The notes under the pieces: generated by a model | What the model was told of the DNA's origin: nothing | Databases searched by the model: none | The model's input: the letters and a program-made list of their open reading frames with translations, nothing else | Program-made: the position numbers and the translations under genes | Shown here: piece by piece, positions 33,066 through 46,475 of the stretch | Numbering within the stretch: position 1 is the first letter of the stretch | How the letters are laid out: each line of letters starts with the position of its first letter | NCBI GenBank assembly: GCA_036927565.1 | Contig: JAYESD010000010.1 | Span: 117,334,866 to 117,398,865 of the forward strand | From: Tuctoria greenei | Lineage: Eukaryota; Streptophyta; Magnoliopsida; Poales; Poaceae | Length of the DNA: 64,000 nt | Direction: 5' to 3'

Positions 33066-33519
33066 GTTGAGAGAGCGCGCGAGAGCTAAAAATTTTCTTC
33101 AAGTGTTGGGAGAGAGCGCGCGAGAGATAAAAATAGCAAAACTTGGAGAGGAGCCTCTATAACACCCGTTTCTCATTTGAGCGTATCTGTTAGGTCGAGG
33201 GAGTGCAAGTAAGTTTTGCACGAAATTTTTTGCCAGAGAGCGCGCGAGAGCTAAAAGTAGGTAAAAATCGGAGCTGATCCTGTATAATGCCCGTCTCTCA
33301 TTTGCTCGTCTAACTTTTGCCGGAGGTCAAAATCAGCGATGGGCCTTAATAAAGCGCGTCTCTCATTAGCCTGTCTCCCTTTTATCGAAGGACAAGAATC
33401 GGAGATGCGCCTGTTTAATGTTCATCTCTCATGTGCTCATCTCTCTTTTTCCACTCGCATGACATCATCAGCGTCCGTTGCCACTCGAGCACAGAATTAA
33501 CATCTTGCACGTCTGTTGT

Positions 33520-33672
33520 AGGGATAAACAAACACAATGACTTTGCAGTTCAGGGATATAATAGAAATTCAGATATAAACAAATGCAATGACATTGCAAT
33601 TCATGTATATAATTGGAATTCAGGGATAAACAAACGCGATGACATTGCAATTCAGAAATAATTTTCAATTCA
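33520..33672. repeat. 51-bp minisatellite, three units
   Basis: Units start at 33520, 33571 and 33622 (AGGGATAAACAAACACAATG and variants). Because 51 is a multiple of three, the array stays open on both strands. On the plus strand it encodes 17-residue repeats beginning INKHNDFAVQ, INKCNDIAIH and INKRDDIAIQ. Confidence 0.85.
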
Positions 33673-34480
33673 ATGAATTTCATAGTTCATACACATTGCA
33701 TGCCCTCTAAACTATACATTTCTAAACTTATTCCTATGAAGCTCCTATTGATCAATCTAAATTGTACCATCCGGCTTGCTCTCTAACACTTTTCTTATAT
33801 TCCTTTGGATCCTGAAAATATTTAAATTCTTTAAATTAACAAATATCGAATGAGCAATGATATATAACCTACGTTGGTTACTAACACAAAGTTACTAACC
33901 TTGATAAGTAGATTATAGCAATCATTTTCAACATCGAGCGCATTTGGTTGATGAAGCAAGCGCTGAACTTCAAGTAGTATAGTTTTGATTGTAAAACCAT
34001 ATCACCATCACTACGAAATATCAATTTAAGCAACATAAGAAACCAGTCAAATAAGTTTGGCAATAATTACTAATTACTTGAGCAAAATAAGTCTATCTTA
34101 TAGTCTCTTGATCAAGAATCCCAAGGAAGAGTGCTCCTGAGCGATGGACATTCAGGTGAAAGAAACCACGTGGAAAGGCGCATCATGGAGGCACCAACGG
34201 ATAGTCCTTCGAGAAAGAGATTGTTAGGGGGTAGTAACCAGCTTCCCAATCAATCTATAAAGGAAATTTATTAATAAGAGGATGATGTTATACTGGATAT
34301 GATTGTGCTTGTTCTTCATGACTTACCCTTTTTTTTACCAGGGATGATGCACTGCCACTTCAATAAATCTCCCGACTCAGGCTTCGCAGAGAAACCCTAC
34401 GCATAGAAATTTGACAAACAAGTGACGCAAATGGCAGCGATCCATGAAATTGCAAATACCAAAGACAAACAAGACAGAAA
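33673..34480. other. No clear feature
   Basis: AT-rich sequence to the end of unit 1. Open frames are short. CACTACGAAA at 34013 resembles a CACTA terminus but has no partner. Confidence 0.5.
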
Positions 34481-35584
34481 AACAAGTTATGCATTCCAGC
34501 TAGCTCCGTTCGTTTGTTGTTGTTACAGGAAGCGCATGGAGGCGGGCTGATGGGGCACTTTGGAGTGAAAAAGATAGAGGACATACTTGCTGGTCATTTC
34601 TTTTGGCCAAGGATGAGGCGAGACATGGAGCGCTTGGTTGCTCGCTGCACGACATGTCAAAAAGCTAAGTCACGACTTAATCCACATGGTTTGTACATGC
34701 CTCTTCCTGTTCCTAGCATGCCTTGGGAGGATATTTCTATAGACTTTGTTTTAGGACTGCCTAGAACAAAGAATGGGAGGGATATCATCTTTGTTGTTGT
34801 GGATAGATTTTCTAAAATGACACACTTCATACCTTGTCGTAAAAGTGATGATGCTACACATGTTGCTGATTTGTTTTTCCGAGATATTGTTAGATTGCAT
34901 GGTGTGCCAAACACAATAGTTTCAGATCGTGATGCTAAGTTTCTTAGCCATTTTTGGAGAACGTTATGGGCAAAATTGGGGACTAAGCTTTTATTTTCAA
35001 CTACTTGTCATCCCCAAACTGATGGTCAAACTGAGGTTGTGAATAGAAGTTTATCTACCATGCTTAGGGTTGTTTTGAAAAAGAATATAAAAATGTGGGA
35101 AGAGTGTTTGCCTCATGTTGAGTTTGCTTATAATCGTTCCCTACATTCTAGTACTAAGAAATGCCCTTCTGAGATTGTTTATGGATTTGTATTCCGTGCT
35201 CCTATTGATTTATTACCTCTTCCTTCAATGGAACAAGTGAATTTTGATGCTAAACATCATGCTGAATTGATCTTAAAATTGCATGAAACCACTAAGAAGA
35301 ATATAGAGTGCATGAATGCCAAGTATAAACTTGCTGGTAGTAGGGGAAAGAAAACTATCACTTTTGAACCTGGTGATTTAGTTTGGTTACATTTGCAAAA
35401 GGATAGGTTTTCTGATTTGAGAAAGTCTAAATTGTTACCTCGAGCTGATGGTCCATTCAAAGTGTTAGAAAGAATTAATGATAATGCATATAAACTCGAG
35501 TTGCCTGCGAATTTTCGGGTTAGTCCCACATTTAACATTGCAGATTTGAAGCCATATTTGGGAGAAGAAGATGAGCTTGAGTAG
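34481..35584 (+). pseudogene. Gypsy integrase, 5'-truncated duplicate
   Basis: Copy of 19530-20633. The duplication junction cuts pol just upstream of the integrase zinc finger, leaving an intact 356-codon frame from the finger (HGGGLMGHF) through the D, D, E core to the PTFNIADLKPYL end. No promoter or RT is attached. The flanking left sequence is the end of unit 1. Confidence 0.85.
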
Positions 35585-35852
35585 CGGACGACTCAAATGC
35601 AAGAAGGGGAGGATGATGAGGACATCAACACCCTCAATACATCCACACCAACTCAGCTACCGGTTTCTGGTCCGATCACTCGCGCTCGTGCACGTCAACT
35701 AAACTATGAGGTGAACTCGTTCTTGGACTTATGTCCATCTTATCTAGACCATGGAACTACGTGCTTTCTTGTTTTGCATAGGAACAATGGAGAGGAGCCA
35801 ATGGGAAGGGAATTCGCGCGGACAGGATTTGTACAGCAGAACAGCACCAACT

Positions 35853-36481
35853 TGTGACGGCCACCACGATTTCATACGGACTCCGATCTGGGCGTTCAAG
35901 TACTTCCTGGAAAGATTATCAAGTCTACTTTCAAACGGATCTAGCCTCATGTCCATATCTATTCGGAGTCGGCCGCAATAGTTATTTTAATACCAAGACC
36001 TTTTTCTGTCCATGGTGCTGCATCACCAAAATTGGGCCCATGGCCCATGTATCGTTTGGAGTACATTAGGGACTCGTTATTAGGGTTTGTCACGACCCTA
36101 GAGAGGTAATAAATAGTAGAAGCCGCCCACATTAGCTGGTGGGTTTTGTTTATTCGTAAGTTAGCTTCTGCTGCTTCCTTGTACACGCGCGTGTCGACTA
36201 GATCGCCCGTCTACTTGTACCCAGAACCCCACTTTAGATTTATTCAACAGATAAGTGCTTGTTCTTCTTGTTCTTGCATGTTCTTCAATTGCTTGCAGGA
36301 ACAAAGGCCCTCGTGGTCAGGTTGATTGTGCGCCAGCAAGATCAATACAACTTCGGAGTCGGTGTACCGATCGCTAAGGCGCATCGGCTTGGGGACGATG
36401 TAGTTGGATTGCCAACGTCTTCTCCTCCACAAATCGAACCCTCCTATTCTCATCGAAAGATCGGGAACCAAGATCCTATCA
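35853..36481 (+). repeat. Gypsy 3' LTR, duplicate
   Basis: Copy of 20902-21530. I saw no differences. Confidence 0.8.
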
Positions 36482-36716
36482 GTTGTTGGTGCGGTTGTGC
36501 TGGCTTGCTATGATGCTCGAAGCTTCTGAGGGGTTATGACACGAGGTCGATCTCTCATAAGGGTTTCGGGATCTTCAACAAAGTTTTCCGGCAAGCAGAA
36601 ACCAGACATACACTACCCTATTTTCACATAAAATGTGAAAACAAAGAGGGGTCATCCTACTAAAATGTACCAGGGTGCTATCCTTTTCACTCAATCATAC
36701 AATACTTCGGCTGCCT

Positions 36717-36793
36717 TCCCCGGCAACAGCGCCAAAAATGCTTGTTGATATTTCCTATGCACTACTAACAATTCATCCCTAGCAGTGATGCTA
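36717..36793 (-). other. Duplicated tRNA-Asp PBS region, duplicate
   Basis: Copy of 21766-21842 with the same intact distal and decayed proximal site. Confidence 0.7.
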
Positions 36794-36797
36794 GAAA

Positions 36798-38337
36798 TGC
36801 TTGTTGGTAGGTTTTGATTCTTAAATGAATGTCCACAAGCGCACAGAAACTATTGATGTAGCATTGTCTCTTTAAAGAGTATTCCTAAAGGGTGTCATTT
36901 ATATTTTTCCAAAGAAGGCTAGATGGCAGTAAAACAATCATCACGTGGAAGGGCTAAGTTGGTCTAGGTAGGGTTCTAGCAAGGATGGGTTTAAAGACAA
37001 GTTGAGGTAGTGTGACACACACAAGAGCATTCTATCCTAAGGGAATAAATGAGGTAATAGAGGAACTAGACTAAGAGTTAGGTAGAGACTCCTCCTATGC
37101 TTCTAATGTACATATACATAGCCTAAGTTAGTTACTAATGATCATATTAATTATGAATTTTCATGCTAAGTAGATTAACACATCGGGCACGGGTTTACCC
37201 CTAGCAACACTAGACGACTCCCGCCAACAGCCTGTGGCATAGCCGAGCATGGAGGATTACAAAGGACAGATATGGTTGTCACCACCTACTGCCCACCTCT
37301 TCAATTTTTGGGTCCACGATACATTCAATGCTACTCTCTATCCTAGCACCATGCTAGCATATTAAGTAATTACCTTAAGAGCCTAGGCACAAGGCATCCT
37401 AAGGCAATGAACTAAATCATCGTTGAACCAATGTTAATTCATATCATAAGTGATTCATGTTAACATAATCATATCAAAGCTAATTAGACTATAGTGGAGG
37501 TTTATAGTGTTTATGATAATGTAATCAGAATGGTATAGCACAACCATAAATACTACTCCTACCACATACATGGAATCCACAATCAAACAAGAAACACTTC
37601 ATCCAAGTATATGAATAATAGTAGACTAAAGATATCATCTTTATTATAAATAATGTCACAAATATAAATAGGAATATGGGAGACATACCTTTCCCAATTG
37701 GGAAGAGACCCCTTCTACTCCTCTCCTACTTGGACTATGGACTAGAGACTCTCCTCTCTACAACCTATACTCATCTAAACCTATGCAGAGTAGTGATTAC
37801 AAATGATGAATACTCAAGTGGTGTGTGTTGAAGTGAGGATTCCTATTTATAGCTTGGAGAATGGTCAGTTCCCACCACCAAAAGTGCGCGAATCAGTCAC
37901 CCATGACCACTTCAAGCCGGGAGAAGCCACCACGTGGAGTTTGACCGAGAAAGGCGCCCGGAACTAGTCGACCAACTAGGGGATCGCCGGACCTAGTCCT
38001 AGCTCCTTTTGCGGATTGCTTTCTCCAGGTGACTGATAGGTGGGTCCCATTAACTGATATTGGTGCTACACCGTTGGATGGCCTCGAATACTTCTGTTTG
38101 TGGGCCATTTGATCCATGTGGTGTCACGTGTCATCGCTTGATTGGGTGAAATGATATTTTATAGGATCTATCCCCTTGTTTCACTTCATTTCTGCATAGA
38201 ATCCCTTCATGCACTACTTTCTTCATGGACAAGTGGAAATAGGTTAAATAGAAAGGTGATGTGTGCAAGAAATGACAATTCCTTCACATAATTGAGTTAT
38301 ATTGATGGGTGAAATTGGTGTATAATAGCCGTCAAAA
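36798..38337 (-). repeat. Athila-like LTR, duplicate
   Basis: Copy of 21847-23386, with one difference seen (37840 T versus 22889 G). Confidence 0.75.
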
Positions 38338-39978
38338 GTCACCAAGAAACTGAGGAGCTTATCCGGGTGGAGCTTCGTATGCGTCAAGCGCAGCTTGTCG
38401 AAGACAGCTTGCAGATTGTCAAGGAGTGACTCCTTGTTTTTCACCTTGACGGCGATGTCATCGACATAGACCTCCACCAAGTCCCTAATGAGCTCTCCAA
38501 ATGATTTGTGCATGGCTCGCACAGAAGTTGAAGCAGCTTTTTGAAATCAAAAGGCATGGCAGTGTAACAATATAACCCATCTACTGTAATAAAAGCAGTA
38601 TGATCTTCATCTTCCATAGACATTTGTATCTGATGATATCCAGAATACGCATCTAGGAAACACAACAACTCACACCCGGAGGTAGAATCCACTAATTGAT
38701 CTATTCTAGGAAGTGGAAATGGGTCCTTTAGGCATGCCTTATTCAAGGTGGTGTCGTCCATGCACATACGAAGCTTCCCGTCAGCCTTGGGTTTGCCAGC
38801 CACCGTGGATGGTGAACCTCCCAGATGAAACTAGCATTGAGCAGCTTCTTGATTTCTTGTCTGATGAAGTTCTACCGCTCAACGGATTGCTTCTGGGGCT
38901 TCTGATGCACTGGCCGTGCATCGGGGTATATCTTTAGGCTATGCTCGATCACCTCCATGCAATGCCATGCAAACACGTCCACATTCGCCTAGAGGAAAGT
39001 GACGACTACAAGTTCTTATTTGTCATCCAGACCTCCTGATATACGAGTAGTCTGGGCAGCATCGGAACCAATTTGGACGACTTTGACGGGGATGTTGGTG
39101 TCGCCGCTTGGTTGCACGCGAGGTGCAGAAGTTGAGCTACGCTGATGTGAGCTCAAAGGTTGTTGAGCTGGTCGCTCCTTGTCAGATTCTTCTTCCTGCG
39201 CTGTTGCAAGCGCGTGAAGTTCCTTCAGCGCAGTGACCCCAGTAGTACGATCCCTACGGATTCGGCGGACGTCTGAAGGAGTCGACATCTTCAACACCAG
39301 GTAGTCATAATAAGCTACGACCATGAACTTATACAGGGCTGGCCTGCCTAGGATGGCGTTGAAGGGAAGGCTGATGTGTGCCACATCACAAACTAGCTTC
39401 TCAGACCTATAGGTTTCTCTGGTCCCAGAAGTCACTGGGAGTGTAATTGATACGAGAGGAGTGAGAGCTCCTAGACCGACAATGGAGAAAGGACGTGAGG
39501 GCCTAAGGTCCAATAAGCTGAGTTGGAGCTTCGTGAAAGCCGCGAAGCTAAGTAGGTTGAGCGCCGCACCTCCATCCACCAGGACGTGGTAGAGCTGGAT
39601 GTTGTTGGTGATAGGAGAAACCATCAAGGGCAACTGACCAGCTCCGGTCATGTTCTTCAAGCAATACAAAGCATCGAAGGTGATAGGGGTGTCCATCCAC
39701 TTCTGATGAGGTTCTACCTTGGTGGTGGGAGCTATGGTAGCCATCTCCCGATACATCGTTTTGAGGATACGCCGGGAGGTAATATCCGAGGACCCTCCAT
39801 ATATCATATGGAGAGTCTTCCGACGTTTATTGTCGGAGATGTCAGAGTCATCATCCATAGTGTTGTAGATAGCCTTTAGGGACTTCTTGGCATCCTGGAA
39901 GCCAAGCTCCTGTTCTGGCAGATTTTCTTCGACCTTCTGGTTCCCTTTCCCTTGGCGGAAAGGGGTTTTTCTTGACAC
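38338..39978 (-). pseudogene. Tat-like protease-RT, duplicate
   Basis: Copy of 23387-25027 with the same stops and frameshifts. Differences: 38666, 38696 (RT region) and 39753 (His to Tyr in the protease frame, residue 75). Confidence 0.75.
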
Positions 39979-41411
39979 TCATTGCTGCGTTCAATGAGCC
40001 GCTGGACCTCACAACAGTCTTCGAGGTTATGGGTTTTTGTCTTGTGGATTGGACACCACATCTTCTTATCGTCACCTTCCTAAGTCGACGATCGGGGTCG
40101 TTTTTCAGGGCATGGCCCCTGTCCACTAGGAGCTGCAGCTGCAGTAGCAGTAGGTGTCTCGGCCAACGACTTCTTCTAGCCGTTGGACTTCTTCTTCTTC
40201 TTCTTTCCACTGCCTGAGGCAGTAGCTTCAGCTTTATAGGAGGATTTGCCAGCCTCCACAGCTGGTTTCGAGTGCATCTCCCGACCCTCTGTAGCCCTAG
40301 CGCATTTGTCGGCTAGGCTGAAGAGCTTTGTGACGCTGTTGACGTCTTTAGTTGCCAGCTTCTCCAACATCTTTTTATCTCTAACTCCCTGTCGAAATGC
40401 GACAATGACAGAGGCATTGGAGATAGAAGGGATAGTGTTCCGTACCTAAGAAAACCACTGGATGAATGATCACAACGATTCTCCCGCCTTCTGCTGTATG
40501 ACAAATAAGTCCAGCTTTGCACCAAGTCGGGTGTAGGAGCTCTCGAAGTTGGCAGTGAACTGGTGACAAAGTTCACCCCAATTATAGATGGAGTCAGGAG
40601 AGAGATTCATGAACCAGGACCTTGTTGTCCCAGTTAGAGCCACACGGAAGTAGTTAGCCATCACAGCCTCATTGCGTCCAATCGTGAGGATGGCGGTGGA
40701 GTAGATTTGAAGAAATTAGATGGGATTGACTGTCCCGTCGTACTTCTTCGGCATATGAGGCCGAAACTTAGGTGGCCAATTGGCCATGCGAAAATGCATG
40801 GCAAGGGCCGAACAACCAGCCTCCACTTTCAAAGGAGAAGTGTTTTCCCGAGCTTCCCGCCTCTCACGGGTGCGATCCATGAGGACACAACCATCTTGCC
40901 TCATATACCGGCAATCGAGCTCCGACCGGAGATCATGCATCGAGAGGCTCGATGTCGTATGAGTGCGGCATGCCCCAGAGGGCAGTGACATCACTTGCTA
41001 GGAGGGCGCACGTCTCTTGTGCTGTGATGCCTTAAGACCAAGTCTTCCAGACAAGGTTCTATTCCTTGAAGGTGTCTGCCCAGCAGGGGGCAGGCCTTGG
41101 TTACTGATGGCATTGGCTGCAGCTGCAACCAAATAATCCACATCAGTGTGCCATTGTTCCATCGCGCTTTGAGGAGCCCCGGGCGATGGAGGACGCTGGA
41201 GAAGAGTTTGCGCTGCGTTCAACGCGTTCTCAGGGTTGTTCATCGATGCAGTGACTGACGCGAACACACCATCTTGATGTGGGGTGGAGGTGGTGATGGA
41301 ATGACACCTGCCGGGACAACAATGTTAGCTAGCTTCTACACGTTGGAGGGATTTCCTCCAGCAGGTTGCTCAGCCATACCATTGGATGAAGTTGCGGTGG
41401 AGTTCACCATC
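39979..41411 (-). pseudogene. Tat-like gag, duplicate
   Basis: Copy of 25028-26460, no difference seen. Confidence 0.7.
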
Positions 41412-41425
41412 TTGAGATCTTAGCT

Positions 41426-41443
41426 CCCCTTCCTAACGCGCCA
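41426..41443 (-). other. PBS of Tat-like element, duplicate
   Basis: Copy of 26475-26492. Confidence 0.55.
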
Positions 41444-41445
41444 AA

Positions 41446-42295
41446 TGTCGAAGTGTGTAAATGACACTTCCCCCAGTACTACTAAAGTGTAGTCCGCGGA
41501 AGTTCGTATTTGGATGGGACGCGTAAGATCTAGAACAAGATGATGACACAGAGGTTTTTACGTGGGTCGGGCCGTCTGAGCATAATACCCTACTCCACGG
41601 GGTGGTTGTTGATTGAGTATGTGTGTCTGTGGCGAGTGTCAGAGGTTGCTTGTATGCGTGTGAGCTTAGTCTTTCTCTACCGTGCAACACATCCCTTTTA
41701 TATGCTAAGATCTGCCCGTTACAATATTTGCTTGGTTTGACAGGTGGCCCCGGCTGTAATAATCCACCTATACAGGATCTACATGCATAATCCTGATTAA
41801 CAGACTAATAACACACATTAATGGCGGTGTTATCAGGCTTGACAGTTGTCTAATTGTGCATCATTAATGCTAAATTAATGATGCGTTAAGTGGGTCTTGT
41901 AATGGTTGTTTTAATAGACTCTTGAATGTCCGTACCATTAGAGATCATGTAGTCATTGCAGGCTTTGGTCCGGAGGTACAACACGTGGCAGCTCTGGAGC
42001 TTCCCTCTGCGGGAAGGTAGCTCCAGAGCCACTTGATGCGTGGCAGCATCGGAGCTTCCCTCTACTGGGGGTTAGGTCCGGGGTTGCTAGACACATGGCG
42101 GGACCGGAGCTTTCCTGTGAAGGGAGGTAGGTCCGCTCCCGCAGGACACGTGGTAGCACCAGAGCTACCTAAACGAGAGATGTAGGACCAGTGCTGTCAG
42201 ATGTGTGTTGTTTTCGGAAGTCTTCGACTCGGACATAGGAATTCCTTGGTTTTAAGTGTGGTATCAGGGAGTACCTGATATCTAGGGTACCAACA
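41446..42295 (-). repeat. Tat-like 5' LTR, duplicate
   Basis: Copy of 26495-27344. Its 55-bp U3 repeats are at 41981-42200. Confidence 0.75.
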
Positions 42296-43205
42296 GTGGC
42301 GATGAAGCAGGCAGAAGGTGGTCCTGGTATTCCAGGACGAGGTGACGAAGACGATGAAACAGGAGGCGATGGGTGGTCCAGCTAGATCGATCGAGTCTGG
42401 AACCGAGAAAAAAGAGTTAGAGGTAGAAGTTATTGGGTCCTTGAGCCTTTAAAATAATGGCCTCTACGGCCCACGGCGCCCTCACCTGTGACTCCCGTCT
42501 GCCGCCGCGTCCTTCTTCGATCCTTGTCGTCATCTCCGATCTCCGCCCTTCTCGATCCTCCGCTCAGTGCTCGCCTGAGGCAACCGCCCTCCTCGATTCC
42601 GGTCGCCTCCGTGGCCTCCGCTCACCTGAGGCAACCGTCTCTATCCTCTGCTTTCATGCTCTGGCCTCCTCTCTCCTGTTGTGCCCCACCTTTTGTCCTG
42701 GAGGCCTAACCCTCGCCTAGGTGCCTAGTCATCCAGGTGGCCAGCGAGCGTGTAGGCGTCCAGACCATGTTTTATAATCCTGGACATACCATGTACACCG
42801 AAGCTCTGGTGCACAAATCCGTATTTGCCGCAGGCATTGCTTCCATGCTCGTCGCCGCCACGTTTGTCTCAGATGCCACCGGCCACCCCGATGTTAGATC
42901 TGAGAACATGATCGTCGAAATTGTGCAGATCCAAGCCACATCTGCTGCCACGCCCATGTCTCCCGCCATTGTCGACAGTCACGGCCGGACGTCTTTGTCC
43001 CCACTGCGTCGGCACCCGCACGTCCTAGGCTCCTCTGGCCTATGCTCAGCGCTAGCGGTCATCGCCGTTCCCACCATCGTCGTAGCGCACGGACACCGCA
43101 TCAGCGAAGCCACACCCATTCTACATGCGACAGTTTGGTATCCGGCGATTGCTCAAGCAGCCGCGTTCTCCACCTCGAGTATGGTGACAAGATGATTCCC
43201 TCCAT
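42296..43205 (+). other. GC-rich chimeric segment, duplicate
   Basis: Copy of 27345-28254, with the same open frames at 42457-42720 and 42737-43195. Confidence 0.4.
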
Positions 43206-43574
43206 CAGCAACACGAATCCTTATCTTTCTGGTGTTTGCAAGTTTGTTGGCTTGTGTATGGCAGGTGGTATTAAGATCTGCATGGTTACCGGTAATAATC
43301 TTCAAACTGCAAGAGCCATTGCCCTCGCCTCGAGAGCGGAATACTTACTGATCCCAATGTGTCAGAGCCTGTTATTATTGAAGGATAGACTTTTCGAGCG
43401 CTTTCAGACTTAGAAATGGAGAAAGTTGCAGTAAAATATTCCATAATGAGAGGTCTTCTTCTAATGATAAACTTTTACTTGGCATTGAAGTCAAGAGGTC
43501 ATGTTGTTGCTCCAACTGGACATAGCACAAATGACGCCCCAACACTACACGAGGTATATATTAGTCTTAGATTA

Positions 43575-44843
43575 TGTTTGGAACCTTTAAAACTAATAGT
43601 TAGAGCATCTCCAACCCATTAGCTATATGGTGTGTTATCATATTATTTAGCAAATCTAGAGCAAAAATCATCTCCAACCGGTTTGCTATTAGGGTAGCTA
43701 CTTTTAGCCATTTGCTATATGGAGCTCCCAGTGTGCTACTAGTAGCAAATGCTATCCGGTTTGCTATCCCCGATTTCTGCTACATTATCGCCGTTTCCGT
43801 TGCAAAATAGTCGTTGAAAATTAGCCGTTAGAAATACAACCGTTGAAAAATAGTCGTTAGAATATAACCATTGAAAAATAGCTGTTAGAAATACAACCGT
43901 TACAATATAGCCATTGCAACAATGTTATTTGAATTTTAAAATAATTATTATATATTAATAAAATATGAAAAATTTTAATATAGCACATCATATAGCAAAC
44001 GGGTTGGAGATGCTCATGGAATGAGATGCTAAATGTGGATATCATATTTGCTTTTTGAAAGAATAGCAAACCAAAAATAGCAAACGGGTTGGAGATGCTC
44101 TTAGCTGCTAAAAATTAGCTATGAGGTTCCAAACCGTCCAACTAATAGCACTCCTAATTATTAGCAGACCCTTCAACTAATAATAATCTCATTAGCTGGT
44201 CCAACCTAGCTAATCCTAGCTAATTGTTGCCTAATGTCTATTTTGCCATTGATTTCTTTCCTCCCTCTTCATCCCATACGCGCGGCCGCACCGCCGCTCT
44301 AGCCAGCACGTGCCTCACACGTTTGCACCGCCGCCTATCACCCATAGCCCAGTGCAAAGCACTGCGGCCGTAGGCCCCTAGCCCAGCACAGAGCAGTGTC
44401 GTCGTAGCCCACCGCCCTAGTGCACTAGCGCCTCCTACCGCGGACTGTAGCCCGTACGTGCAAGCACGGCATCCCGTGTACACGTGGCAGCACCACCAGC
44501 TTATGTTCTGATGAGTGTACCCAGCCTACCATCCGGCCACTCCTGTGTACCTGCGCACGCGGCTCTCGTCGTTCCCGTTCTTGAGCAGCTAGCATGTTCT
44601 CAAAGTCACTAACTTTGCGGCTATCTGGAGTACACCAGCAAATGAAAAGGACCAGAGATGCTAGCATGCATCACATCTGATGAGGGTTCAATTTAGAGGC
44701 ACAACAGTCAATTAGTATCTAGAAACAAAATTAGTTCTAGTGGTTTCAAACAACCTCTAGCTAATAATTAGCTAGCTAATTATTAGTTGGTCTAATCCAG
44801 CTAATAGATTATTACCTAGCTAAGAATTAGGAAGTTCCAAACA
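43575..44843. mobile_element. Outer TIR element, duplicate
   Basis: Copy of 28624-29892. Confidence 0.5.
43603..44100. mobile_element. Tourist-like MITE, duplicate
   Basis: Copy of 28652-29149, with TTA on both flanks. Confidence 0.75.
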
Positions 44844-45648
44844 GGGCCTTCGACTGTCCGCGCTGGCATACTGTAAAGCATATTAGATATGTGTAAATTT
44901 AGAGTAGGTACTGTAAAAATAGATGAAAAATAGTGCGGATAGACTTACAATGGGCATTCAGGAACTGAAGTTGCCAAAGAGAATTCTGTTATTATTATCT
45001 TGGATGACAATTTTGAAGGGTTGTCAGATGGGGGCGTTCAGTGTATGCAAACATCCGGATGTTTATACAGTTCCAGCGAACGGTCAATGTTGCGGCTCTC
45101 ATAATTACCGTAGTTGCTGCAGTCAGTTCGGGAAATGTGCCATTGAATGCTGTTCAGTTGCTGTGGGATAACCTAATCATGTATACTCTGGAGCCCTTGC
45201 ATTAGCGACTGAACCACCACCTGCCCGTCTTATGCAGAGGCCACCAGTTAGCCCTTGATAACGAATATTATGTAGAGAAACTTGATAATCATTTTCTTAA
45301 AAAAAAAGAAACTTGATCATTATGGCTTGTTTCAAGTTTCAGTCCTCATTACTCTCAACTTCAAGGAAATTAGCCTCTTGCAGATGAAAAATGATAATCC
45401 AGCACTTGCAGACAAAGTGAAAAACATGTTCATATTCAACACATTTGTTCACTGTCAGGTGTTCATTGAATGCAATTCGCGTAAAATGAGCTGAACAAAT
45501 TCAAGGGCATAGATGTCTGCTTTGCTGACACTTGCTATTCTTTCTATGTTCTGTTCCATATAACACGTCCTCCAGAGATCGATCAGCACATGAGCGACAT
45601 CCTCATTCATGCTCGAGGACGAGCTTTTCGTAAGAGTGAGACATATCA

Positions 45649-45971
45649 TGTGTATCCTGAAATTAGGAAATAAATAAAGAGAGTCAGTGTCTAGTATATT
45701 AGGATTAGAAATAAAAGGAAAGTTGAAGATTAGTTCCATATTTAAAGATAGAGTCGGTTACATTACAGATAGTGCTAGTTTCCTTAATGTAATATGCAGA
45801 CCGACTATATATTGTGGTCGGCGCACAGCGAATAAGAAAAGCAGGGAAGAATTATAGCCCAAAGAAACTTGCCTCTTTACGCTGCCCCTGTTCATCGGCG
45901 ACGTCAAGTGATGGCTCCTGCAACCAGTCGGTAGGTTCGGCAGCATTTACAAGAATGTTTGTGATATAACA
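45649..45971 (+). repeat. Copia-type LTR, duplicate
   Basis: Copy of 30698-31020. Confidence 0.5.
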
Positions 45972-46475
45972 TCTTATACTAGTCTTGTAAGTTGTATATC
46001 AAATTATTTGTTTATGATACATGTTCAGCTTGTGTACCGGCACCAAATCTTTGCATTGGTCTAGGGCTGGCTTCTGCATCTCTCACTTATGTAAAGTGAT
46101 AATTTCTAGAGTGTATCAGTAGAACATAAACATCTTAGGCCCGCAAATTTCTTGGAATATCATGAATGAGAAGCCAGATTGGCATGAAATAGCATACTGA
46201 TATTGTTTTCAAGCACTTGGCACTCTAACAAAAGAAAACAATATTTTGACATGTTTTTTCATTCCTTCACATTTTTCTCCAAAATACGGTTGTCTATGTT
46301 TTTTAGTATTTATAAGATGGTGGGAATTTTTTTATAGATGCAACTATTAGCATATGTATAAGAAAACAAATAAGTAGCTTCAACTATATTTCACCGGGCT
46401 ACAAAAGGTCTTAGTTGTTCTAATTCCGGCGCTGGTTTGTATCCATCAGCACGTTTCACCATGTGAGAAAGGCAC

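Larger units (their letters stand above)
31525..33445. mobile_element. Gene-capturing DNA element with inverted subterminal repeats (CACTA-like?)
   Basis: The left 350 bp repeat GAGACAAGCT / GAGACAGGCT followed by GCGCG-type blocks (about 31645, 31712, 31788, 31846). The right 400 bp repeat the inverted form (GCGCGTCTCTCATTAGCC, CCCGTCTCTCATTTGCTC, CATCTCTCATGTGCTC). Such inverted subterminal repeat arrays flanking captured exons are typical of plant CACTA elements. I could not find convincing CACTA termini, so the class and exact ends are open. Two Argonaute exons lie in the middle. Confidence 0.5.
19530..34480. repeat. Tandem duplication, unit 1 (14,951 bp)
   Basis: Every feature from 19530 onward recurs at +14,951. 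Unit 1 starts inside the gypsy integrase region (AACAAGTTATGC) and ends at ...GACAGAAA, where it meets the start of unit 2. Differences from unit 2 that I found: 21563 C/T, 22889 G/T, 23715 T/C, 23745 C/T, 24802 G/A, 33714 A/C. Confidence 0.95.
43206..45511 (+). pseudogene. P2B Ca2+-ATPase fragment, duplicate
   Basis: Copy of 28255-30560 with the same frameshifts, stop and MITE-filled intron. It therefore arose before the tandem duplication. Confidence 0.75.

Noticed and set aside
33060..33450. GAGAGCGCGCGAGAG repeats as a CRISPR-like or satellite array
   Set aside because: Spacing and unit are irregular and match the inverted left-side repeats, so they are subterminal repeats of one DNA element in a plant genome.
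34013..34022. CACTACGAAA as a CACTA transposon terminus
   Set aside because: No inverted partner was found near the other side of the subterminal repeats, and its orientation would point away from the element at 31525-33445.
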